NCBI GenBank assembly: GCA_017461235.1
Contig: JAFTYU010000034.1
Span: 1-64,000, forward strand
Reading direction: 5' to 3'
Origin: Clostridia bacterium
GTDB taxonomy: Bacteria; Bacillota; Clostridia; Oscillospirales; Acutalibacteraceae
DNA length: 64,000 bases
Numbering within the stretch: position 1 is the first letter of the stretch; every line of letters begins with the position of its first letter. The translations under genes were made by a program, and so were the position numbers. This document shows positions 8,926-16,663 of this stretch, piece by piece. The notes under the pieces were generated by a model. It ran no database searches. It was not told the DNA's origin and saw only the letters and a program-made list of their open reading frames with translations.

Positions 8926-11163
8926 ATGGCAAGAAAGAAAAAAGAAAATCCTGCAATAATTAAAGAAGACGAAGTAAAAGCCAATATTATAGGCGCAGGT
9001 GAAGTTGTAACCCAACAGATAACGGGTACACTTGAAACCAACTTTATGCCCTATGCCATGAGCGTTATTGTTTCCCGAGCAATTCCTGAAATTGACGGAT
9101 TTAAGCCGTCCCACAGAAAATTGCTTTATACTATGTATAAAATGGGCCTTATTAACTCAGGCAGAATTAAATCTGCGAACATTGTGGGCAGAACAATGCA
9201 GCTTAACCCACACGGTGATGCCGCTATTTATGAAACAATGGTTCGTCTTTCTAAAGGTAACGAAACACTTTTGCATCCGTATGTAGACAGTAAGGGTAAC
9301 TTCGGTAAAGCCTATTCTAAAAATATGGTTTATGCCGCTGCCCGTTATACAGAAGCAAAGCTTGAGAGTATCTGTTCTGAGCTTTTTTCGGATATTGATA
9401 AGGATACGGTCGATTTTGTTGATAACTATGACAGCACAATGAAGGAGCCTACACTCCTTCCCGTGTCTTTCCCGAGTGTGCTTGTTAATATGAACAGCGG
9501 TATTGCCGTTGGTATGGCGAGTAATATATGCTCTTTTAATCTTCGCGAGCTTTGTGAAACAACTATCGGTCTTATTAAAAATCCCGATTACGATGTTTTT
9601 GAAACACTCAAAGCACCTGATTTTATCGGTGGCGGTCAGATAGTTTATGACCGTCAGGCTCTTGAAGAGGTTTATAACACAGGTAGGGGTTCAATTAAAA
9701 TAAGAGCAAAATACAGTTATGATAAATCAAATAACTGTATTGATATTACCGAGATTCCTGCAACTACTACCTGTGAAGCGATTATCGAAAAAATTATTGA
9801 AAAAGTCAAAGCAGGTTCACTTAAAGAAATCAGCGATATCCGTGACGAAACCGATAAGTCAGGTCTTAAAATTACAATTGATCTTAAACGCGGTACCGAT
9901 GCGGATAAATTAATGAAGCGCCTTTATAAAATGACACCCCTTGAAGATTCCTTCAGCGCTAACTTCAATATTCTTGTTGCAGGTGTACCGAAGGTTATGG
10001 GTGTGGCGGAAATTCTTAATGAATGGATCGCTTTCCGTACCGAATGCGTAAGAAGAAGAGTGTATTTTGATTTAAGTAAAGCGAAAGAAAAGCTTCATCT
10101 TCTCTTAGGTCTTAAGAAGATACTTCTTGATATTGATAAGGCTATCAAGATTGTCCGTGAAACTGAAGAAGAATCAGAAGTTGTTCCCAACTTGATGATT
10201 GGCTTCGGTATCGATGAAATCCAGGCGGAATACGTTGCCGAGATTAAACTGAGACACCTTAACCGTGAATATATTCTCAAGAGACTTTCCGATGTTGACG
10301 ATTTAAAGAAAAATATCGAAGATATGGAAGATATTCTCAGTAGTAAATCACGAATTAAGAAGATTATCGTTGATGAGCTTACCAAAATATCCGATAAATA
10401 CGGTAAAGACAGAAGGAGCGAAATCATCTATGACATCGACGAAGATGAGATTGTTGTAGAAGAAATTCCTGATTATGAGGTTAACCTGTTCTTTACACGT
10501 GACGGCTACTTTAAAAAGATAACACCTTTGTCATTGCGAATGGGCGGTGAGCAAAAGCTTAAAGAAGGCGATACTCTTGTATCATCTGTTAATTCAAGGA
10601 ATACAGCAGAGCTTCTTTTCTTCACTGACAGTTGTCAGGTTTATAAATCCAAAGCCGGGGAGTTCGATGATACAAAAGCCAGCGCACTGGGAGACTTTGT
10701 TCCTGCAAAACTAGGATTTGATAAGGATGAAAAACCCGTTTATATGGCGGTCACAAGTGATTACAAGGGTTATATGCTGTTCTTCTTTGAAAACGGCAAG
10801 GTTGCAAAGGTAAGTATGAGTTCTTATGCCACCAAAACCAATCGGAAAAAGCTGATTAAAGCGTATAGTGACAAATCACCTTTGGTTGCTGCACTTTATA
10901 TTGAAGATGAAACTGAGATTGTTATAACGTCAACTGCAGGCAGAAATCTACTTGTCAATACAGGTGCGATATCTGCTAAGACTACCAAAGATACTGCAGG
11001 CGTAAATGTTTTAACACTTAAGAAGTATCATAAGCTTCAGAGTGTAAGGCTTTATAAAGAAGGGGAGTTCGTGAAGCCACATCGTTACAGGACAAAAACC
11101 CTTCCGGCTGCGGGAGCACTACTGAGTGCGGATGATACTGCGGAACAACTTACTCTTGAATAA
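8926..11163 (+). CDS. parC: Type II topoisomerase subunit A (ParC/GyrA-like, divergent)
   Basis: A 745-residue DNA cleavage subunit, somewhat shorter than usual. The winged-helix domain contains PEIDGFKPSHRKLLY and the active-site tyrosine Tyr141 in ARYTEAKL; a tower and coiled coil follow (about 340-480), then a C-terminal beta-pinwheel (about 490-700) without a clear GyrA box, favouring decatenation over supercoiling. The quinolone-contact region reads LNPHGDAAIYE, with Ala where GyrA/ParC usually have Ser and Asn for the first His of YHPHGD. It is translated from ATG behind AGGAG, directly after parE. Confidence 0.88.
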   Translation: MARKKKENPAIIKEDEVKANIIGAGEVVTQQITGTLETNFMPYAMSVIVSRAIPEIDGFKPSHRKLLYTMYKMGLINSGRIKSANIVGRTMQLNPHGDAAIYETMVRLSKGNETLLHPYVDSKGNFGKAYSKNMVYAAARYTEAKLESICSELFSDIDKDTVDFVDNYDSTMKEPTLLPVSFPSVLVNMNSGIAVGMASNICSFNLRELCETTIGLIKNPDYDVFETLKAPDFIGGGQIVYDRQALEEVYNTGRGSIKIRAKYSYDKSNNCIDITEIPATTTCEAIIEKIIEKVKAGSLKEISDIRDETDKSGLKITIDLKRGTDADKLMKRLYKMTPLEDSFSANFNILVAGVPKVMGVAEILNEWIAFRTECVRRRVYFDLSKAKEKLHLLLGLKKILLDIDKAIKIVRETEEESEVVPNLMIGFGIDEIQAEYVAEIKLRHLNREYILKRLSDVDDLKKNIEDMEDILSSKSRIKKIIVDELTKISDKYGKDRRSEIIYDIDEDEIVVEEIPDYEVNLFFTRDGYFKKITPLSLRMGGEQKLKEGDTLVSSVNSRNTAELLFFTDSCQVYKSKAGEFDDTKASALGDFVPAKLGFDKDEKPVYMAVTSDYKGYMLFFFENGKVAKVSMSSYATKTNRKKLIKAYSDKSPLVAALYIEDETEIVITSTAGRNLLVNTGAISAKTTKDTAGVNVLTLKKYHKLQSVRLYKEGEFVKPHRYRTKTLPAAGALLSADDTAEQLTLE

Positions 11164-11170
11164 TAATAAA

Positions 11171-11194
11171 CGCCTGTTCAGAAATGAACAGGCG
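11171..11194 (+). terminator. Strong GAAA-loop hairpin after parC (no clear U-tract)
   Basis: A perfect 10-bp stem (11171-11180 with 11185-11194) closed by a GAAA tetraloop lies eight bases after the parC stop. The following bases are TAACGAAT, not a T run, so it may protect a 3' end rather than terminate by itself. The remaining 240 bases before secG hold only the secG promoter as far as I can see. Confidence 0.5.
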
Positions 11195-11356
11195 TAACGA
11201 ATAAACAAAGTATCTGAAAAGGCCATAGGGGCTGTTTAACACATATTCACGATACTTATGCAAACGCGATTTCAAGTTTATTCGCTGTTTATATAATACC
11301 CAAAAATCAGGTAAATAAACTTTTTAAAAAATTTTTTAAAAAAATGAAAAAAAGAC

Positions 11357-11385
11357 TTGCATTTTGTGTAACCTTGTGTTATTAT
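11357..11385 (+). promoter_or_regulatory. Sigma-A promoter of secG / tRNA-Lys
   Basis: TTGCAT (11357-11362), a 17-base spacer, TATTAT (11380-11385), followed by a leader of about 45 bases containing GAAAGGAAAG as the ribosome site. Confidence 0.7.
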
Positions 11386-11436
11386 AGTCGGGCGTTGTGA
11401 ATGTAACACTTCCCGAACGAAAGGAAAGTAATATAT

Positions 11437-11688
11437 ATGGAATGGTTTCATTATGTTATCGGCGGCGTACTTATTTTATCAGCAATAATTATCGTAGTTA
11501 CTGTTATGCTTCAGCAGAGTCAGCAACAGGGTCTTTCCGGTGCGATTGCCGGTGGCTCCGATACATTCTTTGATAAAAACAAAGGCCGCACAATTGAATC
11601 AAAAATTGCTTTGATCACAAAGATTGTTGCTATTATTTTCTTTGTAGTAGCTCTTGGTTCAGTTATTCTCTTTGCATTTATAAAATAA
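11437..11688 (+). CDS. secG: Preprotein translocase subunit SecG
   Basis: An 83-residue membrane protein with two hydrophobic helices (about 5-25 and 58-80) and the SecG-typical central LQQSQQQGLSGAIAGGSDTFF loop ahead of KNKGRT. SecG joins SecY and SecE in the plasma-membrane translocon and improves the efficiency of SecA-driven export. The ATG follows GAAAGGAAAG. A short hairpin lies over its stop codon and tRNA-Lys begins 22 bases later, so both may come from one transcript. Confidence 0.93.
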   Translation: MEWFHYVIGGVLILSAIIIVVTVMLQQSQQQGLSGAIAGGSDTFFDKNKGRTIESKIALITKIVAIIFFVVALGSVILFAFIK

Positions 11689-11708
11689 ACCCTGATTCAG
11701 GGTTTTAT
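11687..11708 (+). terminator. Weak hairpin between secG and tRNA-Lys
   Basis: A 7-bp stem AAACCCT/AGGGTTT (11687-11693, 11699-11705) with loop GATTC followed by TAT. The T tract is minimal, so partial read-through into the tRNA is likely. Confidence 0.4.
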
Positions 11709-11710
11709 AT

Positions 11711-11786
11711 GAGTTATTAGCTCAGTAGGCAGAGCACCTGCCTTTTAAGCAGGGTGTCCGGGGTTCGAATCCCCGATAACTCACCA
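11711..11786 (+). tRNA. tRNA-Lys (anticodon TTT)
   Basis: A complete 76-base cloverleaf: acceptor arms GAGTTAT (11711-11717) and ATAACTC, D stem GCTC/GAGC, anticodon stem CCTGC/GCAGG with loop CTTTTAA (anticodon TTT, lysine), T arm CGGGG-TTCGAAT-CCCCG, discriminator A and an encoded CCA (11784-11786). A terminator hairpin follows directly. The 3' part of the gene plus this terminator is repeated 147 bases downstream. Confidence 0.97.
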
Positions 11787-11787
11787 A

Positions 11788-11825
11788 AAGAACAACCATG
11801 CTTTTGTGTGGTTGTTCTTTTTTTG
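11788..11825 (+). terminator. Terminator of tRNA-Lys (copy 1)
   Basis: The stem AAGAACAACCA(T) pairs with (G)TGGTTGTTCTT around a short T-rich loop and is followed by TTTTTTT. The T at 11799 pairs as a wobble; the second copy has C there. Confidence 0.85.
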
Positions 11826-11840
11826 CCTGAATATTATTGG

Positions 11841-11922
11841 CGGGGATTCGAACCCCACTCGCCGAAGGCGAACATAATCGGGTGTTGCGTAGCAACGATG
11901 GGCAGCGCCCATCGAATCCCCG
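11841..11922. repeat. Hairpin-rich insert bounded by an 11-bp inverted repeat
   Basis: CGGGGATTCGA (11841-11851) and TCGAATCCCCG (11912-11922) are exact inverted repeats, both T-arm sequence. Between them are three perfect mini-hairpins each with a 3-base loop: 11859-11871 (TCGCC-GAA-GGCGA), 11884-11896 (GTTGC-GTA-GCAAC) and 11897-11913 (GATGGGC-AGC-GCCCATC). The whole could fold as a four-way, cloverleaf-like structure. No protein frame is credible here. Confidence 0.7.
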
Positions 11923-11934
11923 ATAACTCACCAA

Positions 11935-11970
11935 AAGAACAACCACGCTTTTGTGTGGTTGTTCTTTTTT
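11935..11970 (+). terminator. Terminator hairpin (copy 2)
   Basis: A second copy of the tRNA-Lys terminator: AAGAACAACCAC pairs with GTGGTTGTTCTT and is followed by TTTT. In minus orientation it may also end the convergent small membrane-protein gene. Confidence 0.7.
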
Positions 11971-11979
11971 GTCTGTGTA

Positions 11980-12252
11980 TTATTCACATTCGTTATTCAT
12001 TTTCGTTTTTTCTATATATCCGACTGCAAGCGTGCTTATAAAACCTACAAAAGTAAAGCTTCTTGCTAACTCTAATAAATCATCACTTATAGTCAGAAGG
12101 GTGTAATAGTTCGAGTTATCTGTTGCTGTGTAGGTATAAATCGCCGTCAGAATGGTACAGATTACCGTTATAAAAGATATCCTTATAACAAGCCGTGTGT
12201 TTGAACCCAGAGTTCTGTAAAACGCACGGATATTTTTTATGTCTTTAATCAT
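11980..12252 (-). CDS. Small membrane protein, unknown function
   Basis: A 90-residue protein not recognised as any named family. Two hydrophobic segments are visible (about 20-42 and 67-82), with a basic N-terminus (KDIKNIRAFYRTLGS) and a charged C-terminus (EKTKMNNECE), so it is probably a two-helix inner-membrane protein. I take it as real because a consensus promoter (12268-12296, minus strand) lies just upstream and GGTGAT precedes the ATG. It is divergent from nrdR and ends against the tRNA terminator repeat. Confidence 0.65.
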   Translation of the reverse strand: MIKDIKNIRAFYRTLGSNTRLVIRISFITVICTILTAIYTYTATDNSNYYTLLTISDDLLELARSFTFVGFISTLAVGYIEKTKMNNECE

Positions 12253-12267
12253 ATAATCACCGAGTAC

Positions 12268-12296
12268 ATATTAGCGTAAACACAACATTTTATCAA
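12268..12296 (-). promoter_or_regulatory. Sigma-A promoter of the small membrane protein gene
   Basis: On the minus strand: TTGATA (12296-12291), a 17-base spacer, TAATAT (12273-12268). Confidence 0.65.
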
Positions 12297-12331
12297 TGGT
12301 AATTGAAGCCATACAAAATATTGCAAATCTC

Positions 12332-12360
12332 TTGAATTGAATGGATATGTTTGTTATAAT
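12332..12360 (+). promoter_or_regulatory. Sigma-A promoter of the nrdR operon
   Basis: TTGAAT (12332-12337), a 17-base spacer, TATAAT (12355-12360), about 35 bases ahead of the nrdR start. Confidence 0.75.
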
Positions 12361-12393
12361 GAAGGCGCAATTTTAATGTTTGGGGTGCTTTTT

Positions 12394-12849
12394 ATGAAAT
12401 GTCCTTTTTGCAGTTTCGAAGAAAGTAAAGTTATTGACTCTAGACCCACCGATGAAGGCGAGCGCATACGCCGCCGCAGGGAGTGTATGAGTTGCGGTAA
12501 ACGCTTTACTACATATGAAATCATTGAAAGTGTGCCTATTGTTGTTGTAAAAAAAGATAAGTCACGCGAGGTTTTTGACAGAGATAAGCTCTTTAACGGT
12601 ATGATGCGTGCTTGTGAAAAACGCCCCGTTTCCGTTGATGTTATTGAAAAAGCAATTGATGAAATCGAGGCCGAGCTCCAGAATTCTCTCGACCGCGAAG
12701 TGACGTCTGTTAAAATCGGTGAGTATGTTATGGACAAACTTAAAGATATTGATGAAGTTGCCTATGTCCGTTTTGCCTCTGTTTACAGACAGTTTAAGGA
12801 TATAAATACATTTATGAGTGAACTTAAAAAACTTCTTATAGAGGAATAA
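12394..12849 (+). CDS. nrdR: Transcriptional repressor NrdR
   Basis: A 151-residue regulator of ribonucleotide reductase genes. The N-terminal zinc ribbon is visible (MKCPFC at 1-6 and CMSCGKRF about 28 residues later), followed by the RFTTYE linker and an ATP-cone domain that senses ATP/dATP ([19 protein letters not shown] onwards). I chose the ATG at 12394, which sits behind GGGGTG and makes the zinc ribbon N-terminal as in all family members; an upstream in-frame ATG adds an unrelated tail and overlaps the promoter. No NrdR box or nrd gene is near. Confidence 0.95.
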   Translation: MKCPFCSFEESKVIDSRPTDEGERIRRRRECMSCGKRFTTYEIIESVPIVVVKKDKSREVFDRDKLFNGMMRACEKRPVSVDVIEKAIDEIEAELQNSLDREVTSVKIGEYVMDKLKDIDEVAYVRFASVYRQFKDINTFMSELKKLLIEE

Positions 12850-12852
12850 TAT

Positions 12853-12873
12853 AAGGCTGCCTTGTGCAGCCTT
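12853..12873 (+). terminator. Small hairpin between nrdR and rlmA
   Basis: AAGGCTGC pairs with GCAGCCTT around CTTGT, followed by only TAATG. It looks like a weak or partial terminator; rlmA begins 15 bases later. Confidence 0.35.
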
Positions 12874-12887
12874 TAATGGTTTATAAT

Positions 12888-13694
12888 ATGTCTTGTTTTA
12901 TTTGTCCCGTTTGCAGAAGTCTTTTGAATATCGACGGCAGGGCTTACCGTTGTGAGAACAATCATTCGTTTGATATTTCAAAGGATGGGTATGTAAATTT
13001 ATTAATGTCACAGCAGTCATCTGTCAAACGCCACGGCGATGATAAGCTTATGGTTCGTTCGCGTCGTGAGTTTCTTGAAAAAGGCTTTTACGGCAAACTG
13101 CAAAACGCTTTATGTAATGCGGTGAAAAGCAATATAGGATATGGGGCTCTGATTGCTGATATCGGTTGCGGTGAAGGATATTATACCGCCGCTGTCAGCA
13201 CTTGTGCAGATTATTCTGTGTCGGGTGTTGATATTTCAAAAGATGCCTTGAAATACGCAGCTAAAAGCCTTAAAAACTGCCGATTTGCCGTGGCAAGTGC
13301 ATTCTCTTTGCCATATGGCGACAGAAGTGTTGATTGTATTCTCAACGTTTTTGCTCCATCGGCTTACGAGGAGTTTTCGAGAGTATTGAAGGATGACGGT
13401 GTTCTTATAAAAGCAGTTCCGCTTTCGGAACATCTTTGGGAGCTTAAATGTGCAATTTACGACGAGCCTTATAAGAACAAACCTGAAATAAGGGATGACG
13501 AATTATTTAATCTCGTTAGCGTTGATGAATTGAAATATAAAATAAAACTACAAAGCAATGATGATATAATGAATCTTTTCAGGATGACACCGTATTATTA
13601 TAAAACGGGACGTAAAGAAACGCAGAAATTGCTTGAACTGAATGAACTTGAAACAACAGTTCATTTCGGGGTTGAAATATATGAAAAGAGGTAA
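12888..13694 (+). CDS. rlmA: 23S rRNA (guanine-N1)-methyltransferase, RlmA family
   Basis: A 268-residue SAM-dependent methyltransferase resembling RlmA(I)/(II), which methylates N1 of a guanine in 23S rRNA hairpin 35. It has the family's N-terminal zinc site (CPVC near residue 5, then C and H in YRCENNHSFD), the SAM-binding motif ADIGCGEGYYT near residue 88, and a FAPSAYEEFSRVLK motif. The ATG at 12888 places the zinc knuckle as in relatives, although its ribosome site is weak. In resistant actinomycetes related enzymes (TlrB) protect against tylosin; nothing here shows resistance. Its stop is five bases ahead of the fucosidase start. Confidence 0.88.
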   Translation: MSCFICPVCRSLLNIDGRAYRCENNHSFDISKDGYVNLLMSQQSSVKRHGDDKLMVRSRREFLEKGFYGKLQNALCNAVKSNIGYGALIADIGCGEGYYTAAVSTCADYSVSGVDISKDALKYAAKSLKNCRFAVASAFSLPYGDRSVDCILNVFAPSAYEEFSRVLKDDGVLIKAVPLSEHLWELKCAIYDEPYKNKPEIRDDELFNLVSVDELKYKIKLQSNDDIMNLFRMTPYYYKTGRKETQKLLELNELETTVHFGVEIYEKR

Positions 13695-13698
13695 AATT

Positions 13699-15006
13699 AT
13701 GTTTGAAAATAATTGGGAATCGTTAAATTCACGAAAAGTACCCGAGTGGTTCGGAAAAGCAAAATTCGGTATCTTTATCCATTGGGGTCTTTACAGCGTT
13801 CCTGCATATGCTCCACTAAGGGATTATGCAGAATGGTATGGCTACTCTTGTAACAAGGAAGTATGTGAAACTGAAGCTCAGGAAAAATATAAGGCATTCC
13901 ATAAAGAGCATTATAATTCAAGACCTTATTATGATTTTATTAATGATTTTACGGGTCATCGTTTTGATGCTGAAAAATGGGCAACTCTTTTTAAAAGAGC
14001 CGGTGCTAAATATGTGAATTTCGTTTCCAAACATCACGACGGCTATTGCCTTTACGAAACAAAATATGCTCCGGGTCTTAATTCTGTGGAGTGTGCTCCG
14101 AAACGCGACTTCCTTATGGAACTGAAAAACGCTTTGGAAGGCACGGGTGTTCGTTTCGGCGTATATCATTCTGTTTACGAGTGGTGGCATCCCTACTATC
14201 TTGAAGACCCCGAAAAGTATGCTCTCGAGCATCTTCATCCTATGTTAAAGGAGCTTGTTGAAAAATATCAGCCAAGCACACTTTTTACAGACGGCGAGTG
14301 GGAACAGACAAGTGACGTGTGGCATTCAACAGAATTTTTACAGTGGCTCTATAACGAATCATCTGTTAAAGATTTCATTGTGCCCAATGACCGTTGGGGT
14401 AAAGAAACCCGCGGCAGAAAAGGCGGAAACTTTACAACCGAATATGGTATTATTGACGTTTATCTCGGTACAGAAAGACGTATTGAAGATGTTGAGCTCG
14501 ACCGACCCTTTGAGGAGTGTCGCGGCATAGGTTGTTCTTTCGGTATTAATAAGGAAGAAGGTTGTGAAAACTATCTTTCCGTTAAAGAATTGCTCAATAC
14601 TCTTTGCAGTCTTGTTTCAAAAGGCGGCAACTTCCTTCTCAATATAGGGCCTGATGCAGACGGCACTATTCCGCCAATTATGGAAGAACGTCTTCTTGGT
14701 ATGGGTAAATGGCTTGAAGTCAACGGCGAAGCTATTTATGAAAGCGAAGTTTATACTAAAAAATCATCTGATGGCGTGTATTATACTCAGCGTGACGGTA
14801 ATATATACGCTATTACAAACCGTTTCCCGTCAAAGGAAACCGTGTTTACCGAAATTGAGTATTCGGACGGTTATAACGTGACGTTGTTGGGCAGCGATGC
14901 GGATGTTGAGCTTATCAACCGTGACGGTAAACTTGCACTCAGAGCCGATATATGTTCACCCGAAGATGTGAATTGCGAGCATCTTTACGTGTTCAGAATC
15001 AAGTGA
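13699..15006 (+). CDS. GH29 alpha-L-fucosidase
   Basis: A 435-residue glycosidase removing terminal alpha-L-fucose from glycans. The GH29 fold signatures are visible: FGIFIHWGLYSVPAYAP near residue 25, SKHHDGYCLY near 112, and the nucleophile Asp198 in LFTDGEW. The family's KGGNFLLNIGPDADGTI segment lies near residue 315. There is no signal peptide, so it works in the cytoplasm on imported fucosylated oligosaccharides such as those from mucin or milk glycans. The start at 13699 follows AAAAGAGGT. It is tightly linked to rlmA (4-base gap) and to the next gene. A plant-type 1,3/1,4-specific fucosidase cannot be excluded. Confidence 0.9.
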   Translation: MFENNWESLNSRKVPEWFGKAKFGIFIHWGLYSVPAYAPLRDYAEWYGYSCNKEVCETEAQEKYKAFHKEHYNSRPYYDFINDFTGHRFDAEKWATLFKRAGAKYVNFVSKHHDGYCLYETKYAPGLNSVECAPKRDFLMELKNALEGTGVRFGVYHSVYEWWHPYYLEDPEKYALEHLHPMLKELVEKYQPSTLFTDGEWEQTSDVWHSTEFLQWLYNESSVKDFIVPNDRWGKETRGRKGGNFTTEYGIIDVYLGTERRIEDVELDRPFEECRGIGCSFGINKEEGCENYLSVKELLNTLCSLVSKGGNFLLNIGPDADGTIPPIMEERLLGMGKWLEVNGEAIYESEVYTKKSSDGVYYTQRDGNIYAITNRFPSKETVFTEIEYSDGYNVTLLGSDADVELINRDGKLALRADICSPEDVNCEHLYVFRIK

Positions 15007-15007
15007 T

Positions 15008-15550
15008 ATGGCACATCCCGTAAAACATTTTATAACAATAACCAAACATCGTCACGCAGTTATTAAGCATTGCCGTAAGGCAGGCATTTTCTGGCAGGGC
15101 TTAAGGCACGATTTGTCAAAATATTCACCCACGGAATTTTTCCCCGGTGCTCATTATTATATCGGCACGCGCAGTCCTAACGAAGGCGAAAGGGAAGAAA
15201 ACGGCTATTCTCTTGCCTGGATTCACCATAAAGGGAGAAATAAACATCATTTTGAATACTGGACAGACTACAACATAAAAACAAAAGTTGTTGAGCCTGT
15301 AAAAATGCCTATGAGATATGTTGCTGAAATGTTCTGTGACAGAGTTGCAGCCAGTAAAATTTATAATAAAGAGAAATATACAGACCAATTTCCCCTTGAG
15401 TATTTTATGAGAGCTAAAGGCCGGAGAGTCATTCATCCCGAAACGTCGGATTTACTTGAAAGCTTGCTGACGGAGCTTGCCGAAAAAGGGGAGGACTACA
15501 CCTTCGCACACATAAGAAACCTTTTAAAAGAAGATAAAAATATGGATTAA
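15008..15550 (+). CDS. DUF5662-like histidine-rich protein
   Basis: A 180-residue protein of unknown function that I recognise as DUF5662-like. Conserved-looking blocks are KHCRKAGIFWQGLRHDLSKYSP near residue 20, WIHHKGRNKHHFEYW near 70 and PMRYVAEMFCDRVAAS near 100. The His/Asp pattern (HDLSKY, HHKGRNKHH) suggests an HD-type metal site, which is my inference. It starts one base after the fucosidase stop, so it is translated in the same transcript, though a functional link is not obvious. A terminator follows. Confidence 0.75.
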   Translation: MAHPVKHFITITKHRHAVIKHCRKAGIFWQGLRHDLSKYSPTEFFPGAHYYIGTRSPNEGEREENGYSLAWIHHKGRNKHHFEYWTDYNIKTKVVEPVKMPMRYVAEMFCDRVAASKIYNKEKYTDQFPLEYFMRAKGRRVIHPETSDLLESLLTELAEKGEDYTFAHIRNLLKEDKNMD

Positions 15551-15552
15551 AA

Positions 15553-15575
15553 AAACCGCACTTTGCGGTTTTTTT
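15553..15575 (+). terminator. Terminator of the nrdR operon
   Basis: AAACCGCA (15553-15560) pairs with TGCGGTTT (15564-15571) around CTT, followed by TTTT. Confidence 0.85.
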
Positions 15576-15615
15576 AATTATTTGTAAACATTCATTTACG
15601 GTTTGATGTATATGG

Positions 15616-15644
15616 TTGTTTTTTTTGAAATTATGTGATAAAAT
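15616..15644 (+). promoter_or_regulatory. Possible sigma-A promoter of the lipoprotein gene
   Basis: TTGTTT (15616-15621), a 17-base spacer, TAAAAT (15639-15644), 30 bases ahead of the ATG. The -35 box is weak. Confidence 0.4.
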
Positions 15645-15673
15645 CATTGTAAATTTCATAGTCGGAGGGCTTT

Positions 15674-16663
15674 ATGAAAAAGATTATATTATCAATGACA
15701 GCTATAACTGTCGCCTCACTTGTTTTTGTTCTCAGCGGTTGCGAGCTTTCTTTCAATACCAAGGGTGGCAACGACGAGGCAACGCAGTCACATACTGCAA
15801 TCATTGAAGTTACTGATGACGCAGGTAACATTATTGCTACCGAAGCGGTGACAATTTCTGATGAAGAGCTTCAACAGGGTGACAATTTCTTTGCAAAAGA
15901 TACCAACAAAACTACTGCGCCAAGCGGTGTTTCACCTGATCGTATTCAACAGGGCTTGAACAATGGCGGCACATCAACCGCCACCACTGCCGCACAGACG
16001 GATTCAACAGATAAAAAACCTTCAGATGATAAAAACAATTCATCAGATAAGAACGGATTTTTTGATAAAGATGAGGATGATTTGCCCGTTGTTCAGGATG
16101 ATTCACTTGTTCTCAAATCTTCTCAATATATGATTATCGGCAGAGTTGAATCAGGTGACGGTTCATCCGTTCCCTATAAGGTAGCTCGCAGCGGACAAAA
16201 GGTAGCTATGTACACCGAGTTTGAGGGCAAGCAGTTAGGCGTTATTATCCTTGAAGACAGAATATATCTTCTCTCCGCTGACGATAAAATGTATCTTGAG
16301 GTTTCCAAGGAACTTCTTAAAGAGAATGCAACGGATGAAGAAGTGCTCGCTATGATTAACGGTGATACGCTTGACAGAAATGCAAAGGTTGTTCAGACCA
16401 CTAATCAATCTGAAGACGGTGTTCTTTATAACGTTGTTATTTACGAAACAGGCGAGAAGGATTATTTCCTTGGAAATACCATTATTAAAACCGTAGCTCC
16501 TGATGGCGGCGTACTCTATTATGACACAGTTTCTGCAGTTGTTCCTTCAAGTGTTTTTGCACCGCCTGCAGACTATACAAAGCAGACTCTTAACGAGAGC
16601 AATGTTTCCGAGTTTGTTGATGTTATAGAAACTACCGCGGCTCATAACCATGACCATGAGTAA
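15674..16663 (+). CDS. Lipoprotein of unknown function
   Basis: A 329-residue exported lipoprotein. The signal peptide ends in a lipobox (VLSGC, Cys23). A Thr/Ser/Asp-rich, low-complexity linker (about 75-130) leads to a compact domain (about 145-300) that alternates strand-like segments (YMIIGRVESGDGSSVPYKVA, LGVIILEDRIYLLSADD) and looks like an outer-surface beta domain. The tail is His/Asp-rich (HNHDHE) and might bind metal. I do not recognise the family. The start follows GGAGGG. Its last codons overlap the start of the SDR gene. Confidence 0.75.
   Translation: MKKIILSMTAITVASLVFVLSGCELSFNTKGGNDEATQSHTAIIEVTDDAGNIIATEAVTISDEELQQGDNFFAKDTNKTTAPSGVSPDRIQQGLNNGGTSTATTAAQTDSTDKKPSDDKNNSSDKNGFFDKDEDDLPVVQDDSLVLKSSQYMIIGRVESGDGSSVPYKVARSGQKVAMYTEFEGKQLGVIILEDRIYLLSADDKMYLEVSKELLKENATDEEVLAMINGDTLDRNAKVVQTTNQSEDGVLYNVVIYETGEKDYFLGNTIIKTVAPDGGVLYYDTVSAVVPSSVFAPPADYTKQTLNESNVSEFVDVIETTAAHNHDHE

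Larger units (their letters stand above)
11765..11970 (+). repeat. Direct repeat of tRNA-Lys 3' end plus terminator (59 bp, two copies)
   Basis: Bases 11765-11823 recur at 11912-11970 with a single difference (T at 11799, C at 11946). Each copy contains the T-arm 3' half, the acceptor 3' strand, CCA and the terminator hairpin. Copy 2 has no 5' tRNA half and so is not a gene. The layout resembles either a tandem duplication or the attL/attR pair left by an element that integrated in the tRNA 3' end. Confidence 0.85.

Noticed and set aside
11722-12041. Reading frames on both strands over tRNA-Lys and its repeat
   Set aside because: They are translations of the tRNA, its duplicated 3' end and hairpins; they lack ribosome sites and repeat the same peptide because the DNA is repeated.
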